Shown here: piece by piece, positions 1 through 7,571 of the stretch
How the letters are laid out: every line of letters begins with the position of its first letter
Position numbering within the stretch: the stretch's first letter is position 1
DNA from: Mucidula mucida
Lineage: Eukaryota > Basidiomycota > Agaricomycetes > Agaricales > Physalacriaceae
DNA length: 13,844 nucleotides
Assembly: GCA_015501055.1 (NCBI GenBank)
Contig: JADNYV010000865.1
Coordinates: 1-13,844 of the forward strand
Direction: 5' to 3'
Translations under genes and position numbers: made by a program
The notes under the pieces: generated by a model
What the model was told of the DNA's origin: nothing
Databases searched by the model: none
What the model saw: the letters and a program-made list of their open reading frames with translations, nothing else

Positions 1-45
1 TAGGCCGTTGGTCATCCTCTGCGTGGCGATCTATAACGTGACCAT
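1..45 (+). pseudogene. 3' fragment of a second Ngaro tyrosine recombinase gene
   Basis: These bases match positions 5376-5422 of the intact recombinase gene further right, with a few substitutions and a two-base shortfall. They encode the end of the catalytic segment, the GRW...W..Y region that contains the nucleophilic tyrosine. The match stops exactly where repeat A1 begins (position 46), so the recombinase gene was cut just after its catalytic tyrosine. The remainder of this gene copy lies to the left of the window. It implies another Ngaro copy next door into which, or against which, the full element was joined. Confidence 0.8.
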
Positions 46-838
46 TCGATGTAAACGCGGATTCGAGGTAGGGAGCGTTTTCAGAGGCCTCTGCACACTC
101 CACCACCTTACCCCTTTACCCAACTTCCTACTCAGAAGTTCAATGAGACAGCTTAAATCAAGTCAAACACTCATTTCACTCCAAAGCTGGATCATGTTCG
201 CTCTCTGCTGCTCCTTACTGCAGCCAGCCCACTCTCTGGGCTCTTCCTGGACTTACCCAGCCTGTGTCTGGTGTTGTAGTAACAACAGAGGCCACTCACA
301 GGGCGCCCTGGGAGGTTTAAGCAAGAGTCACACACTCTGCCTCTTTGTCTCTTACCATCATCATCTCACAGAGACAAGCAGTTTGTGATTCCTCCAGTCC
401 TTTGCTCAGGACTGATGCCATACACCTCTAGAGCACTGTCTGAAGCCGCCTACCCAGCCCAAAACCAGTCCAGACAGTCCAAAGTGCCATTTTGAGGGAA
501 TTCGCACTTTTGCTCTCCAGGCAAGCACCACTCGCTCTACTCGGTCTCCCCTCAGGACTGATGTACTGGCACCCTAGAACCTATTGGAAGTGTCCGCTCC
601 GGCCCCAGAGGCTAGCGCTCCCGCTGCTCTCCCTGCTTCCAGTATGTGCCAATGTCTCACATCCAGCTCTTCAGAGCTGATGCCCATTTTGTGCCCAGAT
701 ACCCATTCCTTCCAAAGGACTCCTTCTCAAGGACATTCTGTGGGCTATCTGGTCACAGGTGCGCTCTCTGCACCCTCTCACTCCCCTCCAGCTAACCTGT
801 GTTTATCTGGTCACAGTTAGCTCCGCATTTTTGCGTCC
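46..838 (+). repeat. Left split direct repeat A1 of the Ngaro element
   Basis: It matches A2 (5640-6448) and the A part of the solo unit (7572-8380) from its first base TCGATG to the shared end TTGCGTCC. It is 16 bases shorter than A2. The roughly fifteen differences are almost all one-base indels in short homopolymers, where A2 and the solo unit agree with each other. I see no credible gene: the short ORFs here are broken or altered in the other copies. It would carry the promoter and recombination end of the element. Confidence 0.85.
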
Positions 839-1317
839 TTTCCCTGTGGCTACACCACACATCCCTCTCCAAGCGGTCACCACCGCTTATCGAGCTCAAT
901 ACTCCGCTCAGCGTGCTATACCTCCCTGGACTCGTATCCTCCTTGTACTTCCTTGTCATCGTCGATCAGTGGTACAGCTCAACCTGTGCTTGCGACCGTG
1001 TTCAACACCCGGTTGTACAGCGTGTGCCTGACTCCTACCAAGGAGTGTAAATCAGGGCGCTGATTGTTAGACGAGTTCGCTCTCTGAGTGTGCCGTAACA
1101 CGTCCGCTCTCTGAGTGTTCGATAGGCTTGGTTAAGGATCGGTCGGTACCCAGCTCAGGCGCCTCTATTCGCTTACAACCTGGGTGTTCTCTTTGCGAGG
1201 GCATTCGCGTTCTGGAGTGTTAGACTGGCCAAAAGGCAGCAAGAGGGCGAGAAGCCTGCGCAGACAGCCTTAGGTGCACATTCTGCTGGACAACGTTCCT
1301 GAACCAGGAAGCGGATC
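839..1317 (+). other. Untranslated leader of the Ngaro element
   Basis: This 479-bp stretch lies between A1 and the first ATG of ORF1 and is not repeated elsewhere in the window. It has no convincing ORF. It contains a 14-bp direct repeat, CGCTCTCTGAGTGT, at 1078-1091 and 1105-1118. The core CGCTCTCTG of that repeat also occurs twice in each A repeat. A role as leader or packaging region is inference from position only. Confidence 0.55.
1078..1118 (+). repeat. Short tandem pair CGCTCTCTGAGTGT in the leader
   Basis: Two perfect 14-bp copies are separated by 13 bp (1078-1091 and 1105-1118). The nine-base core also occurs in A1 near 200 and 760 and at the equivalent places in A2 and the solo unit. 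No function is known to me. Confidence 0.6.
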
Positions 1318-2662
1318 ATGTCTGATGTTGACGAGCTCGATGGTATCTCTCGCAATCATTCACCTCCTCGCCCCATTCTCCCTATGATCAGGATCCAGAC
1401 GAGCGCGAAGCAATTCGCTTACGCGCTGAGCAGCTTCAGGACCTTGTCAAGCGGTTTGCGGATGGGTCTATCAAATCCCAAGGCGAGTTCTTGCAGCTTG
1501 CCGCAAACCGGCGCGTCTGCTGGCGAAATGGACGACTATATCGAACAAGTCGCCCAAATCATTGAACAGCGCAAGAAGCGGACAAGGCTCCCGAGCACGA
1601 TAGGACTCCTGAGCGCAATGCTACATTCCAACGAGAGCTGGATGAAGAGGCGCGAAGACGTGCCGTTGAAGAGGCCGCTTGGGCCGCGTTCGCGGCGCAG
1701 CTCGATGCTGCTGCTGCTACAGCGCCTGCCGCGCAGCCCGCTTCAGCCGCCGGACCCGTGGCTGGTCCGTTATCAGCTTCGTTGCTCTCTAGGCTCCTTG
1801 GAGCAGAGTCTACTCCGTCCGGCATCTCTGCTTCAGTCCTCGCTGCAGCTCCGCATCTTGCGCAGCTTGCAGCTCCCTCCAACCTCATCCTCATATCGAG
1901 AAGACTCAGCGCATTCGACGTCTCCTCACTACTGAGAAGGACATCGACGCTATCATCAATGCGTGTCAGATGCAGTCACTCCATGATCCATTTGCGCGCT
2001 CCTTCTGGCGTTCCATTGTGCTGGAGCAGTATGTGGATTTGAGAAGCTCTTTGCCTCCATTCACTCTGGCACAAATCAGCAGGAGGACACCAAGGACTTT
2101 GCCGGTGGCTACGTCATCATGCGCAAGGACCAGTCCACTGCTCGCCGCACCCTCACCAAGAGTCCGAGTGGACACGCGTCTTTGATGCGTATGCCACCGG
2201 TGTTGGGCTCATCTACCTCACCGCAAGGACGAACTCCGGGGTTACCGCGCACTCATCATTGAGCTGTTTCGCGCTACACCCTCGAATCCAGCGTTCCCTA
2301 TTCGCTGTGATAAGGAGACTCGCATTCGCTATGCTAACTCTCCTTTCCATCTCGATGATCGCACTGCGCTCCAGCTTCCTCTTCTCTCTGAGATGTTGCG
2401 CACCTCTGAGGGAGCAAATCCTCGCAAGCGGTCCTCTGAATCTGGCAGCTCACAGTCTGCGACGCGTCGTCGCATTGTTTGCCAGAATTGGAATCTGGGT
2501 AAATGCTCATCTCCGTGCTCCGCAGGCCGTCTTCACGGTTCTTGCAGTGAGTGCGGAGGAAAGCACACAGCCAAGAGCCAACCAGCCTGCCTCATCCTCC
2601 TCGAAGCCAAACGAGCAGTCGCTCGTTCAGGAGCGAGTTCAGGCGGCGCTGATGAAGCCTAA
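1318..2662 (+). pseudogene. Gag-like ORF1 of the Ngaro element, frameshifted
   Basis: This would be the nucleic-acid-binding structural protein of the element. Coding signal moves between all three forward frames: frame 1 from the ATG at 1318, frame 3 from about 1383, alternating frames to about 1900 (a charged helical stretch, then an Ala/Pro-rich linker), frame 2 to 2040, frame 1 to about 2160, frame 3 to about 2220, then frame 2 to the stop at 2660-2662. At least six one-base shifts are needed. The C-terminal part (2480-2590) has a cysteine/histidine cluster: C-x7-C-x3-C-x5-H followed by C-x2-C-x3-H-x7-C, preceded by a basic patch. This tail is typical of ORF1 proteins next to Ngaro RT genes in mushrooms (from memory of the family). 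The ATG at 1318 has an A at -3. The last 11 bases overlap the RT gene. As read here it cannot give a full-length protein. Confidence 0.75.
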
Positions 2663-4490
2663 GTCGTTGAAGCGTGAATCAGACGCTGTACCACCACCAC
2701 CACGCTTTAAGCGTGGTTATGTATTTACTACCAATGTACTATCAGAATCTAAAACGCCTTCGTGCATCTCTTCCACTTATACTGCTCCTCCGCTTCCTTT
2801 ACCTCCTCAGCAAATTCTCAACGACTCCTCCATCCAGCAGTCTCTTGCTGCAGTAGCTGACTACATCAAGGTCAGCACACCTATCGACATTGACCGCTTT
2901 GAGCGGCTTCTTGCCAAACATCCCAATCAGCCCTTTGTGAGCTCTATCATCCGCTCACTCCGTGAAGGGTTCTGGCCTTTACACGATGGTCAGTGGGAAG
3001 CGCACCTCAGAGACAAGATTAGAGACAACTACTCTACTGAGGAGTGCGATCTTGTTGAGCTGCGCAAACAGCGAGATCAAGAAGTTGCTGCTGGCCGTTG
3101 GTCCCCTGCGCTTCCAGAAGGCTTTAAGCTCTTGCCTGGAATGCGCCTGTCACCCATGTTTGTGGTCTGGCAGAAGGGTAAACCACGCGTCGTCATGGAC
3201 CATACAGGCAATGGTCTCAATGACGGAATTGCCAGAGCTGATGCCAAAGTCAAGTACGACGATATGCACTCCTTTGGGCAGGTACTGCATGATGTCCTAC
3301 AAGCTCATCCTCACGAGGAGATCCTGCTTTTCAAGAGCGACATCTCTAAAGCGTTCCTCAATCTCCCCGTTCATCCCATTTGGCAGCTACAACAAGTTGT
3401 CATTGTCGACGGCCGCTATCACATTGTGCGCCGTCTCATCTTTGGCAGTCGTGCATCACCATACTGCTGGTGTTCGTTCTCTGGCCTGGTTAACTGGGTT
3501 GCTTGGGAGCTAGATATACCAGACCTGCACGACTACATGGATGACTACTATGGCTGGGACACCAATCACAATCTGGTGCTCTTTCATGGACAGCGACGTC
3601 CCCGACGTCAAGTCCAGCTTCTCCTTCTGTGGGACTCTTTGGGCATCCCATATGAAGATAAGAAGCAGGAACACGGTCCTCAGCTAAAAATCATTGGTTT
3701 TTGGTTAGACACTGTTCACGGGTCTATCTCTCTCTCACCAGACTCCATTGCGGACATGATCACCACCATTCAGTCGTTCTTGTCCCAGCAAAAGCCTGTA
3801 CTCAAGGAGTGGCAGTCCTTGGGTGGGTATCTCAACTGGGCTCTTAATGTGCTGCCTTGGGCACGGCCAGCACTTACAGAGCTCTACCGCAAGATGAGCG
3901 GTAAAACACTGCAGTACAAAGGCATTCCATTGAACGTTGAGGTTAGAGCAGATCTCACTTGGTTTGTCAATGCATTACAACACTGCATCGGAGTGCGCTT
4001 TGTGAATGCGCAGGCGTGGGATGACTCTGAGGCTGATATGGTCTATTGGACAGATGCGAGTAATCTGGGCCTCGCTTTCGTCTATGCTGGGAATGGCTTT
4101 AGCTATCAACTCCGAACCATCACCGGAGTTGACACCTTCTTTAGGGAGCTTGTAGCTATTCTTTGCGCTGTTCATGATGCTGCCTCTCATCCCTCTCCGC
4201 CTCGCAGGCTGTTAATCCATTCTGACAGTCTGGACTCCGTCTCAGTGTTTAACACTTTGGCTGCTTCACAGTCAAGTCACAATGCTGTTCTGCTTGCCAT
4301 TGCTGATATTGTCCTGCGCACCGGCATTGATGTTCGTGTGCGGCACATCCGCGGGGTTGACAACGTGATGGCAGACATGTTGTCCCGCTTACTGTTCTCT
4401 GACTTTCAGAAACAGTTCCCCTCCTACCGCGTCCGCACTATGGAGCCACCTCGTGAGCTCCTACCGGCGCGATGGAGAGAGTGCTTTTAG
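2652..4490 (+). CDS. Ngaro-like reverse transcriptase / RNase H protein
   Basis: A 612-residue product from the ATG at 2652, which copies element RNA into DNA and degrades the RNA strand. Residues 1-90 are a Pro-rich linker. The RT domain covers about 150-360, with motif A Asp230 in the segment FKSDISKAFLNLPV and the catalytic box YMDD at 295-298 (followed by YYGWD, a DIRS-type sequence). RNase H covers about 460-580, with Asp468, Glu499, Asp525 and Asp575 as the likely metal ligands. No methyltransferase or hydrolase domain follows, which favours Ngaro over DIRS1 and PAT types. The frame is open back to 2259, under the ORF1 zinc region, so a +1 shift from ORF1 is also possible. I chose the ATG because it overlaps the ORF1 stop by 11 bases, mirroring the next junction. 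The gene is intact, in contrast to ORF1. The 3' end overlaps the recombinase gene by 19 bases. Confidence 0.93.
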   Translation: MKPKSLKRESDAVPPPPRFKRGYVFTTNVLSESKTPSCISSTYTAPPLPLPPQQILNDSSIQQSLAAVADYIKVSTPIDIDRFERLLAKHPNQPFVSSIIRSLREGFWPLHDGQWEAHLRDKIRDNYSTEECDLVELRKQRDQEVAAGRWSPALPEGFKLLPGMRLSPMFVVWQKGKPRVVMDHTGNGLNDGIARADAKVKYDDMHSFGQVLHDVLQAHPHEEILLFKSDISKAFLNLPVHPIWQLQQVVIVDGRYHIVRRLIFGSRASPYCWCSFSGLVNWVAWELDIPDLHDYMDDYYGWDTNHNLVLFHGQRRPRRQVQLLLLWDSLGIPYEDKKQEHGPQLKIIGFWLDTVHGSISLSPDSIADMITTIQSFLSQQKPVLKEWQSLGGYLNWALNVLPWARPALTELYRKMSGKTLQYKGIPLNVEVRADLTWFVNALQHCIGVRFVNAQAWDDSEADMVYWTDASNLGLAFVYAGNGFSYQLRTITGVDTFFRELVAILCAVHDAASHPSPPRRLLIHSDSLDSVSVFNTLAASQSSHNAVLLAIADIVLRTGIDVRVRHIRGVDNVMADMLSRLLFSDFQKQFPSYRVRTMEPPRELLPARWRECF

Positions 4491-5476
4491 AGGCATTGGG
4501 CGAGGGCGAACAGCCTCGTCACCCTCGCCCACCTATGGACTTGCAAAAACTAGATGAACTCGTCTTGTATCTGCAGGCCCATGCTATTGAGACCTCTACG
4601 CGTATCAACTACTCTACTGGGGCTAGAGATTACGCCCGCTTCTGTAAAGCACACAATCTGTCTCTGGATCCTACTCCGGAGACTCTAGCACGTTACATTG
4701 CATACACGTCCCAATTCATTGGCTCTGCTCCTAAATACTTAACCGGGGCTAAGCACTTCCTCAATGACCTTTATCCTCACTTTGGTGACGCTCGTGCTTC
4801 AGCGCTTGTTCAAGCTGCTATCCGTGGGTCAAAGAAGGTCCGGGCAGATCCTATAGCTAGGAAGCCCCCTCTTCGACTTCATCACCTTCAGCTCTTTGTG
4901 GACGTCGCAAACCAGACCCACAAGTATGATGACTTTCTCTTTGCTACAATCATGTCATGCGGCTTCTATGCTGTTCACCGGATGGGAGAGCTGGTGCAGC
5001 CTAATCAGAAGAAGCTACGTGATTGGAAGAAGATCATCAAGCGTGCCAGCCTCACATTTGAGACTGGGTATGCAGGCTATCGCTTGCCTTACCATAAGAG
5101 CGATCCCTTCTATCAGGGCACTGACATACTGTTTACCTCTCAGACTGTGGCTGATCCTATCACCCTTCTGAAGCAGTATGTCCACCGCAGAGACAAACTG
5201 CATGGTGCTCGAGCGGCTCTCTTCATACGTGAAGATGGCATTGTACCAACTAGATCCTGGTTTGAGTCCAAGTTCTTTGCGCTGGTGAGCAAAGACTTTG
5301 GTGGTCACTCGGTTCGTTCTGGGGGTATAACACACTATGCATCCCTTGGACTCTCTGAGACCATACTCCAAGCCCTAGGCCGTTGGTCATCCTCTGCGTG
5401 GAAGATCTATATACGTGACCATCCTGCAGTACGTGCCGCTCAGCAGCTAGCAGTTCAAAATAAAACCTCTACTTAA
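4472..5476 (+). CDS. Tyrosine recombinase of the Ngaro-like element
   Basis: A 334-residue phage-integrase-type recombinase that would insert the circular cDNA by strand exchange, without a DDE integrase. An N-terminal SAM-like DNA-binding region covers roughly 20-125, and the catalytic domain about 130-325. Visible catalytic residues are Arg170 (HRMGEL), a candidate Lys209, His279 and Arg282 (GGHSVRSGG), Trp305 in the histidine/tryptophan position and the nucleophile Tyr313 (AWKIYIRDH). The set appears complete. The ATG at 4472 has G at -3 and G at +4, lies inside the last codons of the RT gene and overlaps it by 19 bases, which suggests coupled reinitiation. A later start at the second Met (residue 22) cannot be excluded. 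A Crypton transposase was considered, but the adjacent RT makes the DIRS order the better fit. Confidence 0.93.
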   Translation: MERVLLEALGEGEQPRHPRPPMDLQKLDELVLYLQAHAIETSTRINYSTGARDYARFCKAHNLSLDPTPETLARYIAYTSQFIGSAPKYLTGAKHFLNDLYPHFGDARASALVQAAIRGSKKVRADPIARKPPLRLHHLQLFVDVANQTHKYDDFLFATIMSCGFYAVHRMGELVQPNQKKLRDWKKIIKRASLTFETGYAGYRLPYHKSDPFYQGTDILFTSQTVADPITLLKQYVHRRDKLHGARAALFIREDGIVPTRSWFESKFFALVSKDFGGHSVRSGGITHYASLGLSETILQALGRWSSSAWKIYIRDHPAVRAAQQLAVQNKTST

Positions 5477-5558
5477 AAACCTCCCTCATCTCGCGTTTCG
5501 TAAACATCCTTTTGCACCTCCATCCACCCCTCCACTACACACACACACATAGCATAGT
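5477..5558 (+). other. Spacer after the recombinase gene, with a short AC microsatellite
   Basis: A pyrimidine-rich spacer of 82 bp between the recombinase stop and B1. It contains (AC)6 at 5537-5548 and a C/T-rich block just before it. It does not align convincingly with the 60-bp linker at 6449-6508. No gene is seen. Confidence 0.6.
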
Positions 5559-5639
5559 AGGCACTTTACGATACGCTGAATTGATGGGGCCCTCGGGGTC
5601 CAGTTTTGACCTAACCTTGTGTGATCTAACAAGCATAGG
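5559..5639 (+). repeat. Split direct repeat B1
   Basis: An 81-bp block identical to the end of the solo A-B unit (apart from one base) and to B2 after removal of B2's 35-bp duplication. It begins AGGCACTTTACG and ends CATAGG. It contains a GC-rich core with GGGGCCC followed by CTCGGGG. A2 follows with no gap. Confidence 0.85.
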
Positions 5640-6448
5640 TCGATGTAAACGCGGATTCCGAGGGTAGGGAGCGTTTTCAGAGGCCTCTGCACACTCCACA
5701 CCCCTCCTTACCCCTTTACCCAACTTCCTACTCAAGGGAGTTCAATGAGACAGCTTAAATCAAGTCAAACACTCATTTCACTCCAAAGCTGGATCATGTT
5801 CGCTCTCTGCTGCTCCTACTGCAGCCAGCCCACTCTCTGGGCTCTTCCTGGACTTACCCAGCCTGTGTCTGGTGTTGTAGTAACAACAGAGGCCACTCAC
5901 AGGGCGCCCTGGGAGGTTTAAGCAAGAGTCCACACACTCTGCCTCTTTGTCTCTTACCATCATCATCTCACAGAGACAAGCAGTTTGTGATTCCTCCAGT
6001 CCTCTTGCTCAGGACTGATGCCATACACCTCTAGAGCACTGTCTGAAGCCGCCTACCCAGCCCAAAACCAGTCCAGACAGGTCCAAAGTGCCCATTTTGA
6101 GGGAATTCGCACTTTTGCTCTCCCAGGCAAGCACCACTCGCTCTACTCAATCCTCCTGCTCAGGACTGATGTACTGGCACCCTAGAACCCTATTGGAAGT
6201 GTCCGCTCCGGCCCCAGAGCGCTAGCGCTCCCGCTGCTCTCCCTGCTTCCAGTATGTGCCAATGTCTCACATCCAGCTCTTCAGAGCTGATGCCCATTTT
6301 GTGCCCAGATACCCATTCCTTTCCAAAGGACTCCTTCTCAAGGACATTCTGTGGGCTATCTGGTCACAGGTGCGCTCTCTGCACCCTCTCACTCCCCTCC
6401 AGCTAACCTGTGTTATCTGGTCACAGTTAGCTCCGCATTTTTGCGTCC
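5640..6448 (+). repeat. Split direct repeat A2
   Basis: An 809-bp copy of A, nearly identical to the A part of the solo unit at 7572-8380 (a handful of substitutions, no net length change). Internal structure: the 15-mer TGCTCAGGACTGATG occurs at 6006 and 6157, the 13-mer TATCTGGTCACAG at 6357 and 6414, and a perfect 14-bp palindrome lies at 6217-6230. Short ORFs on both strands are not supported as genes. Confidence 0.87.
6217..6230. other. Perfect 14-bp palindrome GAGCGCTAGCGCTC in A2
   Basis: The sequence equals its own reverse complement. It is also present in the solo unit (8149-8162). A1 has lost one base of it. It might bind a dimeric protein or form a small cruciform; this is speculation. 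Confidence 0.5.
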
Positions 6449-6508
6449 CCTCCCACCTCTCCCTCAGTAGATACATCTTCATGTATTAAGTATGTACACT
6501 TCATGTAC
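6449..6508 (+). other. 60-bp linker between A2 and B2
   Basis: AT-richer segment present in the full element and in the solo unit but absent from the inner edges of A1 and B1. It contains two TCATGTA copies flanking a TTAAGTATGTACA segment. It could be an extension of A or B that diverged on the A1/B1 side, or an addition in the ancestor of these copies. Confidence 0.55.
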
Positions 6509-6624
6509 AGGCACTTTACGATACGCTGAATTGATGGGGCCCTCGGGGTCAAAACTGACGCTGAATTGATGGGGCCCTCGGGGTCCAGTTTTGACCTAAC
6601 CTTGTGTGATCTAACAAGCATAGG
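6509..6624 (+). repeat. Split direct repeat B2 with an internal tandem duplication
   Basis: It matches B1 over its whole length but is 35 bp longer. A 28-bp segment is present twice (6523-6550 and 6558-6585), separated by seven bases. The added piece creates a 10-bp inverted repeat, GTCAAAACTG at 6548 and CAGTTTTGAC at 6586. It ends in CATAGG, directly abutting the Gypsy chromodomain sequence at 6625. Confidence 0.85.
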
Positions 6625-7571
6625 TTGTATTGAAAACCCCCGCGGTACTTTCGGGAATTAACCACTTTCTCAACCTCCCATTCCGGTTCGGCTCCTTCCA
6701 GCACAGGTGGTGGACGCGTGTCTCGGGGTTGTGTCGGAAATTGGGGCTCGTGGTAAGGCGTCAACAGGGCCTCATTGAACACGGGATGGATGCTTTTCCA
6801 CGTGTGAGGAATCTGGAGCTTGTAAGAGCTCGTCCCGACTTTCTTGATCACTTTGAACGGCCCGAAGTGTTTGTCATCGAGCTTCTTCATTGGTCGATCC
6901 GTGCTGAGATTTGTCCCTTCCAGCCATACTTTGTCGCCTTCCTTGTACTCCACTGCCTCTGTCCGTTTCCTGTCATAAAACCGTTTCATATCCTCTTTGG
7001 CCATCTTCAATGCCGACCCCACTTCGTCCCATGTTTTCCTCATGCCGTCGGCAAACTCCTGCGCAGTCTCATTTCTTGATGCCGTTTTCGGGGCGGTGCC
7101 TTTGTAGGGGTGTCTGCCCATGTCTGCAAAGAACGGAGTGACTTTAGTTGCCGAGTGTACCCGATCATTGTAAACAAATTCGGCAGAGGATAGCCATTCG
7201 TGCCAGTCGTTCTGATGGTAGTTGACAAATAACCGTAAGAAATGTTCTATCTTTTGGTTCAGCCGTTCCGTCTGCCCGTTTGCCTGTGGATGATACGCCG
7301 TTGTAAAGTTTCCTTGTATGCCCAACAACCGGTACAACTCCTTCATAAAACGCGAGTGGTATTGTGGACCGCGATCATGTATCATCTGGCGTGGCATCCC
7401 ATGTATGGGGAAAATGCGATCTCGGTAGATGCGGGCCATGCCTTCTGACGTCAGAGTGGTGTGTGTCGGTATGATGCGTAATCGCTTTGTGAAATGGTCC
7501 ACAAACGTGCTGATAGCGTTGTATCCTCCCGATTCCGGCAGCTCTCCAATCATGTCCGTCCCTACTATTTC
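6625..7571 (-). pseudogene. Gypsy integrase core and N-terminal half of chromodomain (pol 3' part)
   Basis: This fragment encodes the strand-transfer core of a Gypsy integrase. The acidic triad is visible as Asp in GTDMIG, Asp in HDRGPQ and, 35 residues later, Glu in GQTERLN. A GDKVWLEG motif and the family's HPVFNEALLTPYHEP segment follow, then the start of a chromodomain (EPEWEVEKVV...FQY). The chromodomain is cut inside a Lys codon by Ngaro B2. The open frame continues 25 residues into B2. At the other end the frame is open into the solo A-B unit, adding about 32 unrelated residues before the integrase sequence begins. Without its own start and with its zinc finger on the far side of the insertion, it is a relic. 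A near-identical uninterrupted chromodomain region lies at 13285-13844. Confidence 0.87.

Larger units (their letters stand above)
46..6624 (+). mobile_element. Ngaro-like (DIRS-order) tyrosine-recombinase retrotransposon with split direct repeats
   Basis: The element has the order A1 - ORF1 (gag-like) - RT/RNase H - tyrosine recombinase - B1 - A2 - linker - B2. A1 and A2 are copies of about 0.8 kb, and B1 and B2 are copies of about 80 bp (B2 enlarged by an internal duplication). The A1-body-B1A2B2 split direct repeat, the lack of a methyltransferase domain after RNase H and the presence of a tyrosine recombinase in place of a DDE integrase fit the Ngaro group of DIRS-order elements, known from animals and basidiomycetes. 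Its outer ends read TCGATG at the left and CATAGG at the right. The right flank is the Gypsy chromodomain and the left flank is a recombinase gene fragment, so the two flanks do not belong together. An alternative is two independent 950-bp A-B elements with an unrelated body inserted in one. I consider this less likely because the shared boundaries fit a split repeat. Confidence 0.8.

Noticed and set aside
1318..1935. Single 205-codon ORF as the true ORF1 product
   Set aside because: Its composition after about residue 25 is that of a shadow frame (Leu/Ser/Arg-rich); helical charged and Ala/Pro-rich coding signal lies in other frames, so the gene is better read as frameshifted.
2259..2651. 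N-terminal extension of the RT frame upstream of the ATG at 2652
   Set aside because: This stretch shadows the ORF1 zinc region, which carries the recognisable protein in another frame, and the extension begins at a non-ATG codon.
4472..5476. Crypton DNA transposon, suggested by the tyrosine recombinase
   Set aside because: An RT/RNase H gene overlaps its start and split direct repeats surround the set, so the DIRS order is the better fit.
5537..5548. AC-rich run as a CRISPR or satellite array
   Set aside because: It is a short simple dinucleotide repeat of six units with no spacers.
5778..5966. Minus-strand 62-codon ORF in A2, repeated at 7710-7898 in the solo unit
   Set aside because: The few differences between the two copies change amino acids, the frame is broken in A1, there is no recognisable domain, and it lies in a terminal repeat. 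Best read as chance.
6256..6489. Plus-strand 77-codon ORF in A2, identical at 8188-8421
   Set aside because: Identity only reflects the young age of the repeats; A1 has it frameshifted and no domain is visible.
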